This document shows positions 24,156-33,716 of a DNA stretch of 48,440 nucleotides, piece by piece. Location of the stretch: IMG/VR virus record IMGVR_UViG_3300037156_000420, positions 1 through 48,440 of that record; one strand, written 5' to 3'. The notes below the pieces were generated by a model, which saw only the letters and a program-made list of their open reading frames with translations, ran no database searches and was not told the origin of the DNA. A program made the position numbers and the translations under genes. This DNA is from a virus. How positions within the stretch are numbered: the stretch's first letter is position 1; every line of letters begins with the position of its first letter.

Positions 24156-24709
24156 AAAATTCGAAAGCTATGCATGCATTATGCGCATGGTTTTGCATGA
24201 TCCCGAAAGGATCAAAAAATACCTGATCGCCTCTCTCGCTGGGCTTGGAGCTGTTTTGAGTAATGCATTAAAAACGGTGAGTCAAGTCAGAAGCGGGCAG
24301 GCGGGTAACATTGCGCGCGCCGAGGAGAGGAGCGTCAAAAATGATGCAGCCAGCTATGTATGCAGGGGCATTTTCTCTTTTTCACTGCCTTTGCGGTACG
24401 GTTTTAGACAGATGAGCGGTGCTTAGGTGATGTGGAGCGATCGGTTTGGTATAGGGAGCATCACACATCTTCGAATATAGTGATGAGATAATGATTTGTA
24501 CCAATTGGGCGGGGAAGGAATAAAACCCACGCTAGGCTCCAAGAGTTCATAGCCAGCCTGACACCCTTGGTACTCGGGGAGCAACCTGGTATGAAAGTAA
24601 TCTCATTGCCAGAAGAGGACATTACTTACTTCATATTGTGTTAACTAATTGGGACACCACAATATATTGAGAAGGATTCCACACTTCACAATATTTCATA
24701 GAGTGCACA
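24156..24709. other. Mostly non-coding stretch between SOS gene and cargo
   Basis: About 550 bases without a gene I can defend. A 99-codon frame (24127-24426) begins inside the SOS gene, has no ribosome site and resembles no family I know, so it is not called. A short frame ending CLCGTVLDR (24341-24415) overlaps it. A GTACCAA/TTGGTAC inverted repeat brackets the candidate cos site at 24503-24521. The minus-strand frame 24631-24837 runs through the riboswitch and is rejected. Confidence 0.5.
24503..24521. other. cos: Candidate cos site
   Basis: Contains GGCGGGGAA (24508-24516), which is the centre of the 19-base P2 cohesive end as I recall it (GGCGAGGCGGGGAAAGCAC). The flanking bases differ. 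The location between the early genes and Q is right for cos. If correct, the cargo operon lies between cos and Q. Confidence 0.35.
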
Positions 24710-24738
24710 TTGCACAGTCGAAGATTTTCACCTATATT
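24710..24738 (+). promoter_or_regulatory. Promoter of the fluoride operon
   Basis: TTGCAC (24710-24715), a 17-base spacer and TATATT (24733-24738). The predicted start is about 24745, exactly where the riboswitch stem begins, which strongly supports the call. The -35 matches only TTG. The promoter does not look Ogr- or CI-controlled, so the operon can work in the lysogen. Confidence 0.6.
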
Positions 24739-24745
24739 CTTCAGC

Positions 24746-24808
24746 AAGGTGATGGTGTTCCACCTTTCCCAACCGCCGGACTGTCCAGTTCGGATGATGA
24801 CGCCTGAT
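24746..24808 (+). ncRNA. Fluoride riboswitch (crcB motif)
   Basis: Hallmarks of the crcB aptamer in order: stem 1 AAGGTG (24746-24751) with CACCTT (24761-24766) around the loop ATGGTGTTC; then AACCGCC (24771-24777); stem 2 CCGGACT (24776-24782) with AGTTCGG (24787-24793); then GATGATGACGCCTGAT (24793-24808). The loop GGTGTT pairs with GACGCC (24799-24804) as the known pseudoknot. The RNA senses fluoride through three Mg ions and turns on fluoride tolerance genes. The genes below (ppaC, uspA, eno) are among those known to sit under this motif in other bacteria. Confidence 0.9.
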
Positions 24809-24847
24809 ATACATTTTTTGCTTTCTCTCTTAGGCACGTATGTCAGG
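24803..24847 (+). promoter_or_regulatory. Riboswitch expression platform hairpin
   Basis: CCTGATATAC (24803-24812) pairs over 10 positions with GTATGTCAGG (24838-24847). The first arm shares CC with the pseudoknot; the second arm holds the CAGG that would serve as ribosome site for the leader ORF at 24855. Fluoride-stabilised pseudoknot and this hairpin should therefore exclude each other, giving translational control. There is no good T-run after the hairpin, so termination is less likely, though a T6 at 24814-24819 lies in its loop. Confidence 0.5.
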
Positions 24848-24854
24848 TATTCTT

Positions 24855-24923
24855 ATGAAAAAAATCTATCTTTATAATTCGTCTGTTAACGTTCTTCTGC
24901 ACCGTCAGAGGAAGACGTTATGA
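24855..24923 (+). CDS. Leader peptide coupled to ppaC
   Basis: A 22-codon frame (MKKIYLYNSSVNVLLHRQRK then TL) whose TGA overlaps the ppaC ATG (ATGA). CAGG lies seven bases before its ATG, inside the riboswitch hairpin arm. It could pass riboswitch control on to ppaC by translational coupling. Coding status is inferred from layout only; ppaC also has its own GAGGAAG site at 24908-24914. Confidence 0.4.
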   Translation: MKKIYLYNSSVNVLLHRQRKTL

Positions 24924-25822
24924 TCCGCGTTTTTGGTCACCTCAATCCCGATAGCGACAGCGTCTGCAGTGCTCTCGTTACAGCGGACTGGCTTAAAAGC
25001 CTCGGAAAGCACGCTACCCCCTTCAGGCTTGGCGATATTACCCCTGAAACGGCGTTTATTCTGCAGCAGGCCAACGTGCAACCCCCTCACCTACTCAAAG
25101 AAGACCTGCGTGGAAAAGATGTCTGGCTGGTCGACTTTACGGATTTGGAGCAGGGCCCACCCTCTTTAGCTTTCAGTAACATTTTGGGCATCATAGACCA
25201 TCATCGGTTAGGTACGGTCATCACACAAAACCCTCCGGATGTTTGGATACGTTCCGTCGGCTGCTGTGCCACCATACTCTGGCAAATCCTTACCTTTGAA
25301 TATCATCAGCCCATTTCCTCCTCTCAGGCCATACTGATGTTGGGCGCGATACTGAGTGATACCGTGGCGCTCACATCACCAACCACTACCACTCACGACA
25401 TGGCTGCCGTGCAGGCATTATCCGTCATAAGTCAACTGAATTATGACGCCTTTGTGAAAGGGCTGCTGATCGCTAAAACCGACATCGTGGGGCTGACACC
25501 AGACCAACTTCTTATGAAAGACGCCAAGCGCTATCAGATTAACGGGCAGTCGCTACTGCTTTCACAAATCGAAGTGGCATGCATGTCGGCAATTAACACC
25601 GTGCTCCCTGATCTGCTTGTCGCGTTAACAAAAGAATGTCAGTCCGGCAATCTAGACATGGCTATGTTGGCCGTCACGGATATTTTCCAGAAAAACACAA
25701 CGTTATATTTCTCAGATAATAATGCGCTCGATCTCACATGCCTTTCTCTTCCCGGCGTTATAAGTAGGAAAAAGGACATACTCCCGTGGCTGACGCACGA
25801 GCTTACAACCTCGTCGAGGTAA
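24920..25822 (+). CDS. ppaC: Family II Mn-dependent inorganic pyrophosphatase
   Basis: Hydrolyses pyrophosphate in the cytoplasm. The 300-residue DHH-family protein has GHLNPDSDS with metal ligands H7, D11 and D13, D72, the DHH motif D93-H94-H95, a further Asp in ILSDT (about 148), and the C-terminal substrate loop S282-R283-K284. The residue after D72 is Phe where typical members have His (VDHNE), a change close to the metals. Enterobacteria normally rely on the unrelated family I enzyme Ppa, which fluoride inhibits strongly; Mn-loaded family II enzymes are reported to be less sensitive. First main gene under the fluoride riboswitch. Confidence 0.92.
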   Translation: MIRVFGHLNPDSDSVCSALVTADWLKSLGKHATPFRLGDITPETAFILQQANVQPPHLLKEDLRGKDVWLVDFTDLEQGPPSLAFSNILGIIDHHRLGTVITQNPPDVWIRSVGCCATILWQILTFEYHQPISSSQAILMLGAILSDTVALTSPTTTTHDMAAVQALSVISQLNYDAFVKGLLIAKTDIVGLTPDQLLMKDAKRYQINGQSLLLSQIEVACMSAINTVLPDLLVALTKECQSGNLDMAMLAVTDIFQKNTTLYFSDNNALDLTCLSLPGVISRKKDILPWLTHELTTSSR

Positions 25823-25825
25823 TTT

Positions 25826-27549
<1,724 letters not shown>

Positions 27550-27559
27550 CCTTACCGTA

Positions 27560-27593
27560 TTAATCCCCCCTGGAACACAACCGGGGGGATTAA
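27560..27593 (+). terminator. Strong hairpin between eno and the membrane gene
   Basis: Perfect 11-base-pair stem, TTAATCCCCCC (27560-27570) with GGGGGGATTAA (27583-27593), loop of 12. No T-run follows; instead AAGGAGAT begins inside its right arm. It could stabilise the eno mRNA or partly mask the next ribosome site and lower expression of the membrane protein. Confidence 0.55.
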
Positions 27594-27602
27594 GGAGATA
27601 TG

Positions 27603-27782
27603 ATGAAAACTCACATTTTTATTATTTCTATGTTTACAGGTATTGTCGCAACTTACGCCGTTTTATTCCTGGGATGCTTGTTTACCGGCAATACATTACC
27701 CACAGTGGGCATCGTTATTATTTCACTTATAGTTGGTGCCTGCGCGCAGCAGTTGTCGAGGCTGTTGATGTCCAATAGATAG
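27603..27782 (+). CDS. Small two-helix membrane protein in fluoride operon
   Basis: A 59-residue protein of unknown family with two hydrophobic segments (about 4-25 and 32-52), a GNTLP turn and a basic end (RLLMSNR). AAGGAGAT lies upstream of two ATGs (27600 and 27603). It is not a CrcB/Fluc channel, which needs about 125 residues and four helices, nor a CLC-F antiporter. As the last gene of a riboswitch-controlled set it may act on membrane fluoride or stress, but its role is unknown. Confidence 0.65.
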   Translation: MKTHIFIISMFTGIVATYAVLFLGCLFTGNTLPTVGIVIISLIVGACAQQLSRLLMSNR

Positions 27783-27818
27783 CATAGTAAGAGCATTCCT
27801 TGATGCGACGGTGAGTCC

Positions 27819-27840
27819 AAGCCCTGTATCACGGGGCTTT
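27819..27840. terminator. Terminator between cargo and Q
   Basis: AAGCCC (27819-27824) and GGGCTT (27834-27839) with a nine-base loop. It lies between the converging cargo operon and gene Q and is short enough in T to leave its strength open; it may serve both strands. Confidence 0.5.
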
Positions 27841-27846
27841 GCAGTG

Positions 27847-28887
27847 TTATTCCGGAGTAAGCTCATAAGAAGTAAACCTGATCACCCCCTCCCCAAACCA
27901 CGCATTCAACTCCTTGAACCGTTCCTGCAGCGGTGTCAGCTCATTCCGCACAAATACCTGGGATGCCTTAACTGAATCACCAAACCCGCCGCTGTTCTCC
28001 GGAATAATGCCCATCATCTGAGGTGGCACGCGGTGCGCGCAAAGCAAATCGTTCTGACTGGCTTTCTTGATATTAAAAAAATCGTCTTTGGTTGCGACTT
28101 CACTCAAAGGGATGATTTTTAGCCCGTCAGGCTTGCCGTTAGGCGCGTACATAAACCCGTTACGGAAGTTACCCAGACCTTTAGTACTACCCATTGCCTT
28201 ACGCATGGCATCAACATCGCTGCTGCTCATCGCTGCATCCGTCATATACAAAATGTATCCGGCGTGTGCGCCGTTCTGATAGTACTTGCGGCGGAACAAC
28301 GTGGCTGCCTCATTCAACCAGGCGGAATTCAGGGCGCTGAGATATTCCGGCAGGCCGTACAGCTCCTGATTAATATCAGGTTCAATCAGATGAAACACGC
28401 TGCCTGTTTCAAACTGGTGCGCTTCTTTCCATTGCTGCACAAACCAGTAAGTATCCGGCTCCACACCGCGCCGTGCATATTTGGCGGGCACAGTTTTCAT
28501 CACCACTGCGTCTCCGAGCTGGTTGCGGATCACTTCTAAAAATGCGTTCCCGAATACCAGATAATCCAGGGCAAAGCGGCTGAACTCCTGCTGTGATAGC
28601 AGCGGATGCGGGACAAAGGTCGAAGCCAGAATATTACGCTTAACGTAAAGCGATGAACTGTGGTGAACCGCCGCCCGCAGCGTGCGAGCCAGTCCGTCAA
28701 AGCTGATCGGCGGCTCATACCACTGGCCGTTACCAATACATTCGATGTAATCGAGAATTTCACGGCGGTCTAAAACCGGTGTCGGATCGCCAAAGCTGAA
28801 CGTCATCTCCCCTCCGGTCTGCTGCGCCGTTGCTGTAACCGTGGTTTGTGCCGCCTTGCGGAATTTGCGCTTAGCCACGTTGATCAC
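27847..28887 (-). CDS. Q: Portal protein Q
   Basis: P2 gpQ portal, 346 residues (if read from the GTG at 28887; an internal GTG three codons later is also possible). Contains the family segments FALDYLVFGNAFLEVIRN, RRKYYQNGAHAGYILY and RVPPQMMGIIPENSGGFGD. The dodecameric portal is the DNA gate of the head. It is transcribed leftward with the terminase gene P, toward the cargo. Absent from element 1. Confidence 0.92.
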   Translation of the reverse strand: MINVAKRKFRKAAQTTVTATAQQTGGEMTFSFGDPTPVLDRREILDYIECIGNGQWYEPPISFDGLARTLRAAVHHSSSLYVKRNILASTFVPHPLLSQQEFSRFALDYLVFGNAFLEVIRNQLGDAVVMKTVPAKYARRGVEPDTYWFVQQWKEAHQFETGSVFHLIEPDINQELYGLPEYLSALNSAWLNEAATLFRRKYYQNGAHAGYILYMTDAAMSSSDVDAMRKAMGSTKGLGNFRNGFMYAPNGKPDGLKIIPLSEVATKDDFFNIKKASQNDLLCAHRVPPQMMGIIPENSGGFGDSVKASQVFVRNELTPLQERFKELNAWFGEGVIRFTSYELTPE

Positions 28888-29050
28888 CTTTTGGGTGTGA
28901 GTGGTTGGTGTGGGCGCTGCCCTGGTATTGCGCGCAGAATTCCTCCGCTGACGGCTGATGTTTCAGGCGATGCGGCTCGCTGGAATTATCCTTGCCCGTC
29001 CAGACGTTTTTTTGTGGGGCGACGTGGCTGCTGTTGTGAGTGGTTTTCAT
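28871..29050 (-). CDS. Small hydrophilic protein between P and Q
   Basis: A 59-residue frame (begins MKTTHNSSHVAPQKNVWTGK) that starts within the P stop (TAATG) and runs 17 bases into Q, filling the gap exactly. Rich in His, Ser and Gln; no family recognised. The double overlap strongly suggests a translated gene, but no evidence for a role is visible. Confidence 0.6.
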   Translation of the reverse strand: MKTTHNSSHVAPQKNVWTGKDNSSEPHRLKHQPSAEEFCAQYQGSAHTNHSHPKGDQRG

Positions 29051-30810
29051 TAGTAAAACTCCAGGATGTTAGGGCTTTGGCCGCCGTTCGCGGCAGTCAG
29101 CGGTTCGTTAAGCAGTGCGTGCATGATTGCCCAGGCGACATCCGCGTGACTGGCCTCCTCGCTGCGGCTGGCCTCGTAGGTGGAACGGCTGCCGCTGGCG
29201 GTCATGGTTTTGCGAATTGCCATGAATGACGAGGTGATGTCTTTATGGTTGGTGTCGTACTCCAGGCGGCCGGAGGTGATGGTGTCTTTTGCTTTCAATA
29301 CCATTTTCGTCTTGGTTTCCGTGCTATAGCGGATTTCCATCGCGGCGGGGAAGAACTGGCGGACAAGCTGGAAAACACCCTGGCCGATGCCGGTGGCGTC
29401 CACGCCGATGTATTCCACGCAGTAGCGTTTTGTTAACGCCTCAATGCTTTTGGCCTGGGCGGCAAAGTCCATGCCCTTCCACTGGTGGCGTTCCAGCACT
29501 CGGAACTTGCCCCCGTCTACCAGCGGCGGAGCCACCACGGCACAGCCTGCGCTGTCGCCGGTGTGTGACGGGTCGTAACCAATCCAGACGGCGCGATAAC
29601 CAAACGGACGCACGGCGAACGGGCTGAAATCCTGCCATTCCTCCGCGCTTTCCACCATGCAGCGCTGCAGCTCGGCAAACGGGAACACCGAGGCCTGATC
29701 GTCAACGAACTCACACATGAACAGGTTGCGGAAGTCCTCCGCGCTGTTCTCCTGTTTCAGCGTGTCGATGTTGAACAGGTTGCAGCCACCGGCTAGCGCG
29801 TCCTCAATGGTGACGATTTGCCGCCACTGGCCATCTTCACAAAGCCGCCCTTTTGCCAGGGCGTGATGCCCGATATCCAGCTCAATCCTGTCGTTCGGAT
29901 TTTCCCGCCCCTTGTTGAACAGTTCGCCAGACCAGAACGGATACGCGCCGTGCGTCAGCGCTGACGGGGTGGAGAAATAGGTGGTGCGCAGATGCTCCTG
30001 TGATGCCATCCCGCTGGCGACCTTGCGCAGCTTCTGGAAGTTGGGGATCCAAAAGATTTCGTCCACATACAGATCGCCGTTGTGGCTTTGGGCGGTGTTG
30101 GAGTTGGTGCCTAAGAAAATCAGCTTCGCGCCGTTGTTGCCGAGCACAATCGGGTCGCCGGTCAGCTCAACACCGGCCAGGCGCGCAAACTGAATAATGT
30201 ATTCACGGAACACGTAAGCCTGGGTTTTACTGGCGGAGAGAAAAATCTGGTTATGGCCGGTTGCCAGGGCGCGCAATAACGCTTCCCGGGCAAAGAAGAA
30301 CGTCGCGCCGATTTGTCGCGATTTCAGGATGTCGCGGATACGGTGTTTAAGCCCCGCGTCATACCATACGCGCTGATACTGGAAGCACTGGGCAAGAAAA
30401 ATATCCTCCAGTTTTTCCAGCGCCTCGTCACTGAAATGGTTCTTAGTCGGCTTCTTACGATCGCCTTTGTTCCGGTTGGCAACGTTAGGGTTTAAATCCA
30501 CCTCATTCCCGCTTTGACCGTAGCGGTTCACCCTTGCCAGGCGCTCCATTAACCGGCCTAACGCCTCCATTTCCTTGTAGTCCGCATTCCCTTTCACGTC
30601 TTTAGCTGTGAGCTGGATCAGACGCGCTTCCAGGCTGGATTCCACGCGGGAAATCGGCGCAACGTTGTCCCAGGCGTCGCGCGTTTTCCAGCTCTGCACC
30701 GTCGGTATTTTTTGGGTCAGCAGTTCCGCAATCTGACGAACAGAAAAACCCTGCCAGTAAAGCAGTGCCGCCTGTCGCCTTGGGTCGCTGATGATGGTTG
30801 AGTTTGTCAT
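29050..30810 (-). CDS. P: Terminase large subunit P
   Basis: P2 gpP packaging ATPase and nuclease, 586 residues from the ATG at 30810 (MTNSTIISDPRRQAALLYWQ), which matches the P2 start; a longer frame to 30861 is rejected. N-terminal HTH (VRQIAELLTQKIPTVQSWK), Walker A-like SRQIGATFFFAREAL, Walker B LYVDEIFWI and nuclease aspartate in IGYDPSHTGDSAG. It cuts cos and drives DNA into the head. Absent from element 1. Confidence 0.93.
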   Translation of the reverse strand: MTNSTIISDPRRQAALLYWQGFSVRQIAELLTQKIPTVQSWKTRDAWDNVAPISRVESSLEARLIQLTAKDVKGNADYKEMEALGRLMERLARVNRYGQSGNEVDLNPNVANRNKGDRKKPTKNHFSDEALEKLEDIFLAQCFQYQRVWYDAGLKHRIRDILKSRQIGATFFFAREALLRALATGHNQIFLSASKTQAYVFREYIIQFARLAGVELTGDPIVLGNNGAKLIFLGTNSNTAQSHNGDLYVDEIFWIPNFQKLRKVASGMASQEHLRTTYFSTPSALTHGAYPFWSGELFNKGRENPNDRIELDIGHHALAKGRLCEDGQWRQIVTIEDALAGGCNLFNIDTLKQENSAEDFRNLFMCEFVDDQASVFPFAELQRCMVESAEEWQDFSPFAVRPFGYRAVWIGYDPSHTGDSAGCAVVAPPLVDGGKFRVLERHQWKGMDFAAQAKSIEALTKRYCVEYIGVDATGIGQGVFQLVRQFFPAAMEIRYSTETKTKMVLKAKDTITSGRLEYDTNHKDITSSFMAIRKTMTASGSRSTYEASRSEEASHADVAWAIMHALLNEPLTAANGGQSPNILEFY

Positions 30811-30863
30811 TTTCATGACTGCCACGTTAACGAGCGGCCTGCTGATTTTCCTGCTGTCCACGT

Positions 30864-30881
30864 TGTGCCATCAAGCATCAA
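30864..30881 (+). promoter_or_regulatory. Ogr-type site before O
   Basis: TGT-N12-CAA (TGTGCCATCAAGCATCAA), one half-site perfect. It lies in the gap between divergent P and O. The O start at 30960 is at a suitable distance. No separate site for the leftward P promoter could be picked out. Confidence 0.5.
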
Positions 30882-30959
30882 CCCGCATCGGCTGGCGATG
30901 TCAGGCGTGTGTCTGGAAACTTGGATTTCTCAGAAGCACACACCGACTGGAGTCAGAAA

Positions 30960-31817
30960 ATGGCAATGGCAACAAAAGCAAAGCGCTTTCGCATCTGCAC
31001 CGAAGGGGCAACCACCGACGGACGCGAAATCACCCGCGACTGGATTGAACAGATGGCGGCGACCTATGACCCGAAGGTTTACGGCGCACGCATCAACATG
31101 GAGCACATCAAGGGCTATTTCCCTGACAGTGCGTTTCGTATGTACGGCGATGTCACTGGCGTTTACGCCGAAGAAGTGGCAGACGGCGCGCTGAAAGGCA
31201 AGCTGGCATTGTATGCAGACATCGACCCGACACCTGATTTAGTGTCGATGGTGAAAGCCCGCCAGAAGGTTTACACCTCCATCGAAGTGAACCCCTCGTT
31301 TTCCGACACCGGCAAAGCCTACCTGATCGGCCTGGCCGTGACCGACAGCCCCGCCAGCCTCGGCACCGAGTACCTGCAATTCAGCGCGAAGGCACAGCAA
31401 AACCCGCTGGCTGGCCGCAAACAGGATGCCGGAAACCTCTTTACCGCTGCCGAAGAAACGGCGTTCGAGTTTGAGGAAGAGAAACTGGCTGCGCCGTCAC
31501 TGTTCTCCCGCGTGAAACAACTGCTGTCCAGCAAATCCGCCTCGGATGATGCCCGCTTTAAAGACGTGCATGACGCCGTGGAAGTGGTGGTGGAACACGT
31601 CGAAACCGGCCTGAAAGCTACTGATGAAAAGCTGTCCGCGCTGCAAACCTCACTTACGGAACGCCTCAACACGCTGGAACAAACCGCGAAAGATGACCGC
31701 GAACAGTTCAGCACGCTGAAAGGCAAGCTGGAGAAGTCCGCGCCGCAGAACTACACGCAGCGCCCCGTTTCCAGCGGCGGCGGCAAGGGTGATGCAGCCC
31801 ATTTCACCGACTGCTAA
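30960..31817 (+). CDS. O: Capsid scaffold and maturation protease O
   Basis: P2 gpO, 285 residues from the ATG at 30960. Its N-terminal half is a serine protease; the P2 triad (D19, H48, S107) corresponds to D20 (TTDGR), H49 (INMEHIKG) and S107 (VYTSIEV). The C-terminal half is a coiled-coil scaffold (about 190-265). It shapes the procapsid, then cleaves itself and capsid protein N. An upstream GTG at 30909 is not supported. Confidence 0.92.
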   Translation: MAMATKAKRFRICTEGATTDGREITRDWIEQMAATYDPKVYGARINMEHIKGYFPDSAFRMYGDVTGVYAEEVADGALKGKLALYADIDPTPDLVSMVKARQKVYTSIEVNPSFSDTGKAYLIGLAVTDSPASLGTEYLQFSAKAQQNPLAGRKQDAGNLFTAAEETAFEFEEEKLAAPSLFSRVKQLLSSKSASDDARFKDVHDAVEVVVEHVETGLKATDEKLSALQTSLTERLNTLEQTAKDDREQFSTLKGKLEKSAPQNYTQRPVSSGGGKGDAAHFTDC

Positions 31818-31863
31818 GCACAACGCTCGCGATTAACCCGTTAACAAATTTGGATAAAAACGC

Positions 31864-32952
31864 ATGAAACAAACAACCCGCTTTCAATTTAACGCCTACC
31901 TGTCCCGCATTGCCGAGCTGAACTCGGTGGACACCGGCGACCTGGATAAAAAATTCAGCGTGGAGCCGTCGGTAACGCAGACGCTGATGACCCGCGTGCA
32001 GGAATCTTCCGCCTTCCTGCAGATGATTAACATCATTCCGGTGGATGAAATGAAAGGTGAAAAGGTCGGCGTCGGCGTGTCCGGCTCCATTGCCAGCACG
32101 GCAGACACCAGCGGCACCGGTGAACGCCAGACGGCGGACTTCAACACCCTGACCGCTGAGGGTTATGAGTGCCGCCAGACGAACTACGATTTCCATTTCC
32201 GCTACGCCACGCTTGATTTGTGGGCGCGTTACCAGGATTTCCAGGCGCGTTTACGTGACGCCATCGTGAAACGCCAGGCGCTGGATCGCATCACCATCGG
32301 ATTTAACGGTGTTGAGCGTGCGGCGACATCAAACCGCACCAAAAACCCGCTGTTGCAGGACGTGAACGTGGGCTGGCTGCAAAAGTACCGCAACAATGCG
32401 CCGGAGCGCGTGATGAGCAAAATTCTCGGCGAGGATGACGCCGTGATTTCCGAGACTGTTCGCGTCGGTGCCGGGGGTGACTTTGAGAACCTGGACGCGC
32501 TGGTGATGGATGCCACCAACAACATGGTTGACCCGATTTATCAGGACGATACCGGCCTGGTGGTGATCTGTGGCCGTCAGTTGCTGGCCGACAAGTATTT
32601 CCCGCTGGTGAACAAGGCGCAGGAGAATTCCGAAAGCCTGGCGGCGGACATGATTATCAGCCAGAAGCGCATCGGTAACTTACCGGCAGTGCGCGTGCCT
32701 GGCTTCCCTGCCAATGCGTTCATGATCACCCGCCTGGATAACCTGTCCATTTACTGGATGGATGGTTCACACCGCCGCCACATCGAAGAAGTGCCGAAGC
32801 GTGACCGCATCGAAAACTACGAATCCATTAATGAGGATTTCGTGGTGGAAGACTATCGCGGCGGCTGCCTGGTCGAAAACATTCAGCTCGGCACCTTTAA
32901 AAACGTTAAGCCTGAATCAGCGCCTGTTGCTGAGTCTGAGTCAGCGGAATAA
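31864..32952 (+). CDS. N: Major capsid protein N
   Basis: P2 gpN, HK97-fold capsid protein of 362 residues. Segments such as RFQFNAYLSRIAELNSV at the start, NIIPVDEMKGEKVGVGVSG and NNAPERVMSKI are typical. It is processed by O during head maturation. Lies 46 bases after O in the head operon. Confidence 0.93.
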   Translation: MKQTTRFQFNAYLSRIAELNSVDTGDLDKKFSVEPSVTQTLMTRVQESSAFLQMINIIPVDEMKGEKVGVGVSGSIASTADTSGTGERQTADFNTLTAEGYECRQTNYDFHFRYATLDLWARYQDFQARLRDAIVKRQALDRITIGFNGVERAATSNRTKNPLLQDVNVGWLQKYRNNAPERVMSKILGEDDAVISETVRVGAGGDFENLDALVMDATNNMVDPIYQDDTGLVVICGRQLLADKYFPLVNKAQENSESLAADMIISQKRIGNLPAVRVPGFPANAFMITRLDNLSIYWMDGSHRRHIEEVPKRDRIENYESINEDFVVEDYRGGCLVENIQLGTFKNVKPESAPVAESESAE

Positions 32953-32962
32953 GGGGAACGTC

Positions 32963-33619
32963 ATGATTAGCCCTTGCCGTCGTCACATGTTGCGACAGTC
33001 AGCCATCATCGCCGCACAGCAGGCCGCCGGTCATCTGCCCCATGCCACCGGCTACGAACTGCAAATGCAAAAGCTCAATGCAGATAAGCAGGCACTGCAC
33101 AAGATCCAGTCCTTCCAGGACAAGGCGGCGTTAAAACGCAAGCTGTTGCCGGAATACGCCCCGTGGGTGTCGGGCGTACTCGCCGAAGGGAACGGCGCGC
33201 AGGATGCCATCCTGATGACCGTCATGATCTGGCGTATTGACGCCGGTGATATTGCCGGTGCGCTGAACATTGCCCGCTACGCCTTTAAACACCGGCTCGC
33301 GATGCCGTTCGGCACCCGCACGGCGGGCTGCGCTTTCACTGAGGAAGTGATCGACCAGGCTGTACGTGCCCGCACCGCCGGTGAACCGGTCAGCGTTGAG
33401 CTGATGCTGGAAGTGCTGGAACTGACTGACGCTGAGGATATGCCCGATAAAGTCCGTGCCCAGTTGCACAAAATTATCGGCTATCTCTACCGCGACGGCG
33501 GCAAGGACACGTTAGCCCTGGCGCGTCTGAAAAGTGCCTTAATTCTCGACGGCAAATCAGGCGTTAAAAAAGATATTGAGCGCCTGGAGTCTGCCATTAA
33601 AAAGGCATCCGGCAGCTAA
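32963..33619 (+). CDS. M: Terminase small subunit M
   Basis: P2 gpM, 218 residues, which recognises cos with P. MISPCRRHMLRQSA at the start, AILMTVMIWRIDAGDI and ALNIARYAFKHRLAMPFGTRT in the core mark the family. GGGG precedes the ATG at 32963. A longer frame from 32762 overlaps N and is not used. Confidence 0.9.
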   Translation: MISPCRRHMLRQSAIIAAQQAAGHLPHATGYELQMQKLNADKQALHKIQSFQDKAALKRKLLPEYAPWVSGVLAEGNGAQDAILMTVMIWRIDAGDIAGALNIARYAFKHRLAMPFGTRTAGCAFTEEVIDQAVRARTAGEPVSVELMLEVLELTDAEDMPDKVRAQLHKIIGYLYRDGGKDTLALARLKSALILDGKSGVKKDIERLESAIKKASGS

Positions 33620-33716
33620 AAAGCATGCGCCCCGCGCAGGGCGGCACGCCAGCCGCGACGGGTCTTTGACCTCGTTCAACGCTGGCGTCCACCGCCCCCC
33701 CCATTCAGAGGTCATT

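Noticed and set aside
24127-24426. A 99-codon gene after the SOS gene
   Set aside because: Begins inside the SOS gene in another frame, lacks a ribosome site and shows no recognisable fold or family.
24631-24837. Minus-strand frame through the cargo promoter
   Set aside because: Runs across the promoter and riboswitch, which explain the sequence better.
27603-27782. CrcB/Fluc fluoride channel
   Set aside because: Expected under a fluoride riboswitch, but the protein is 59 residues with two helices and none of the Fluc motifs.
32762-32962. N-terminal extension of terminase subunit M
   Set aside because: Lies within capsid gene N; the ATG at 32963 has a ribosome site and the family start.
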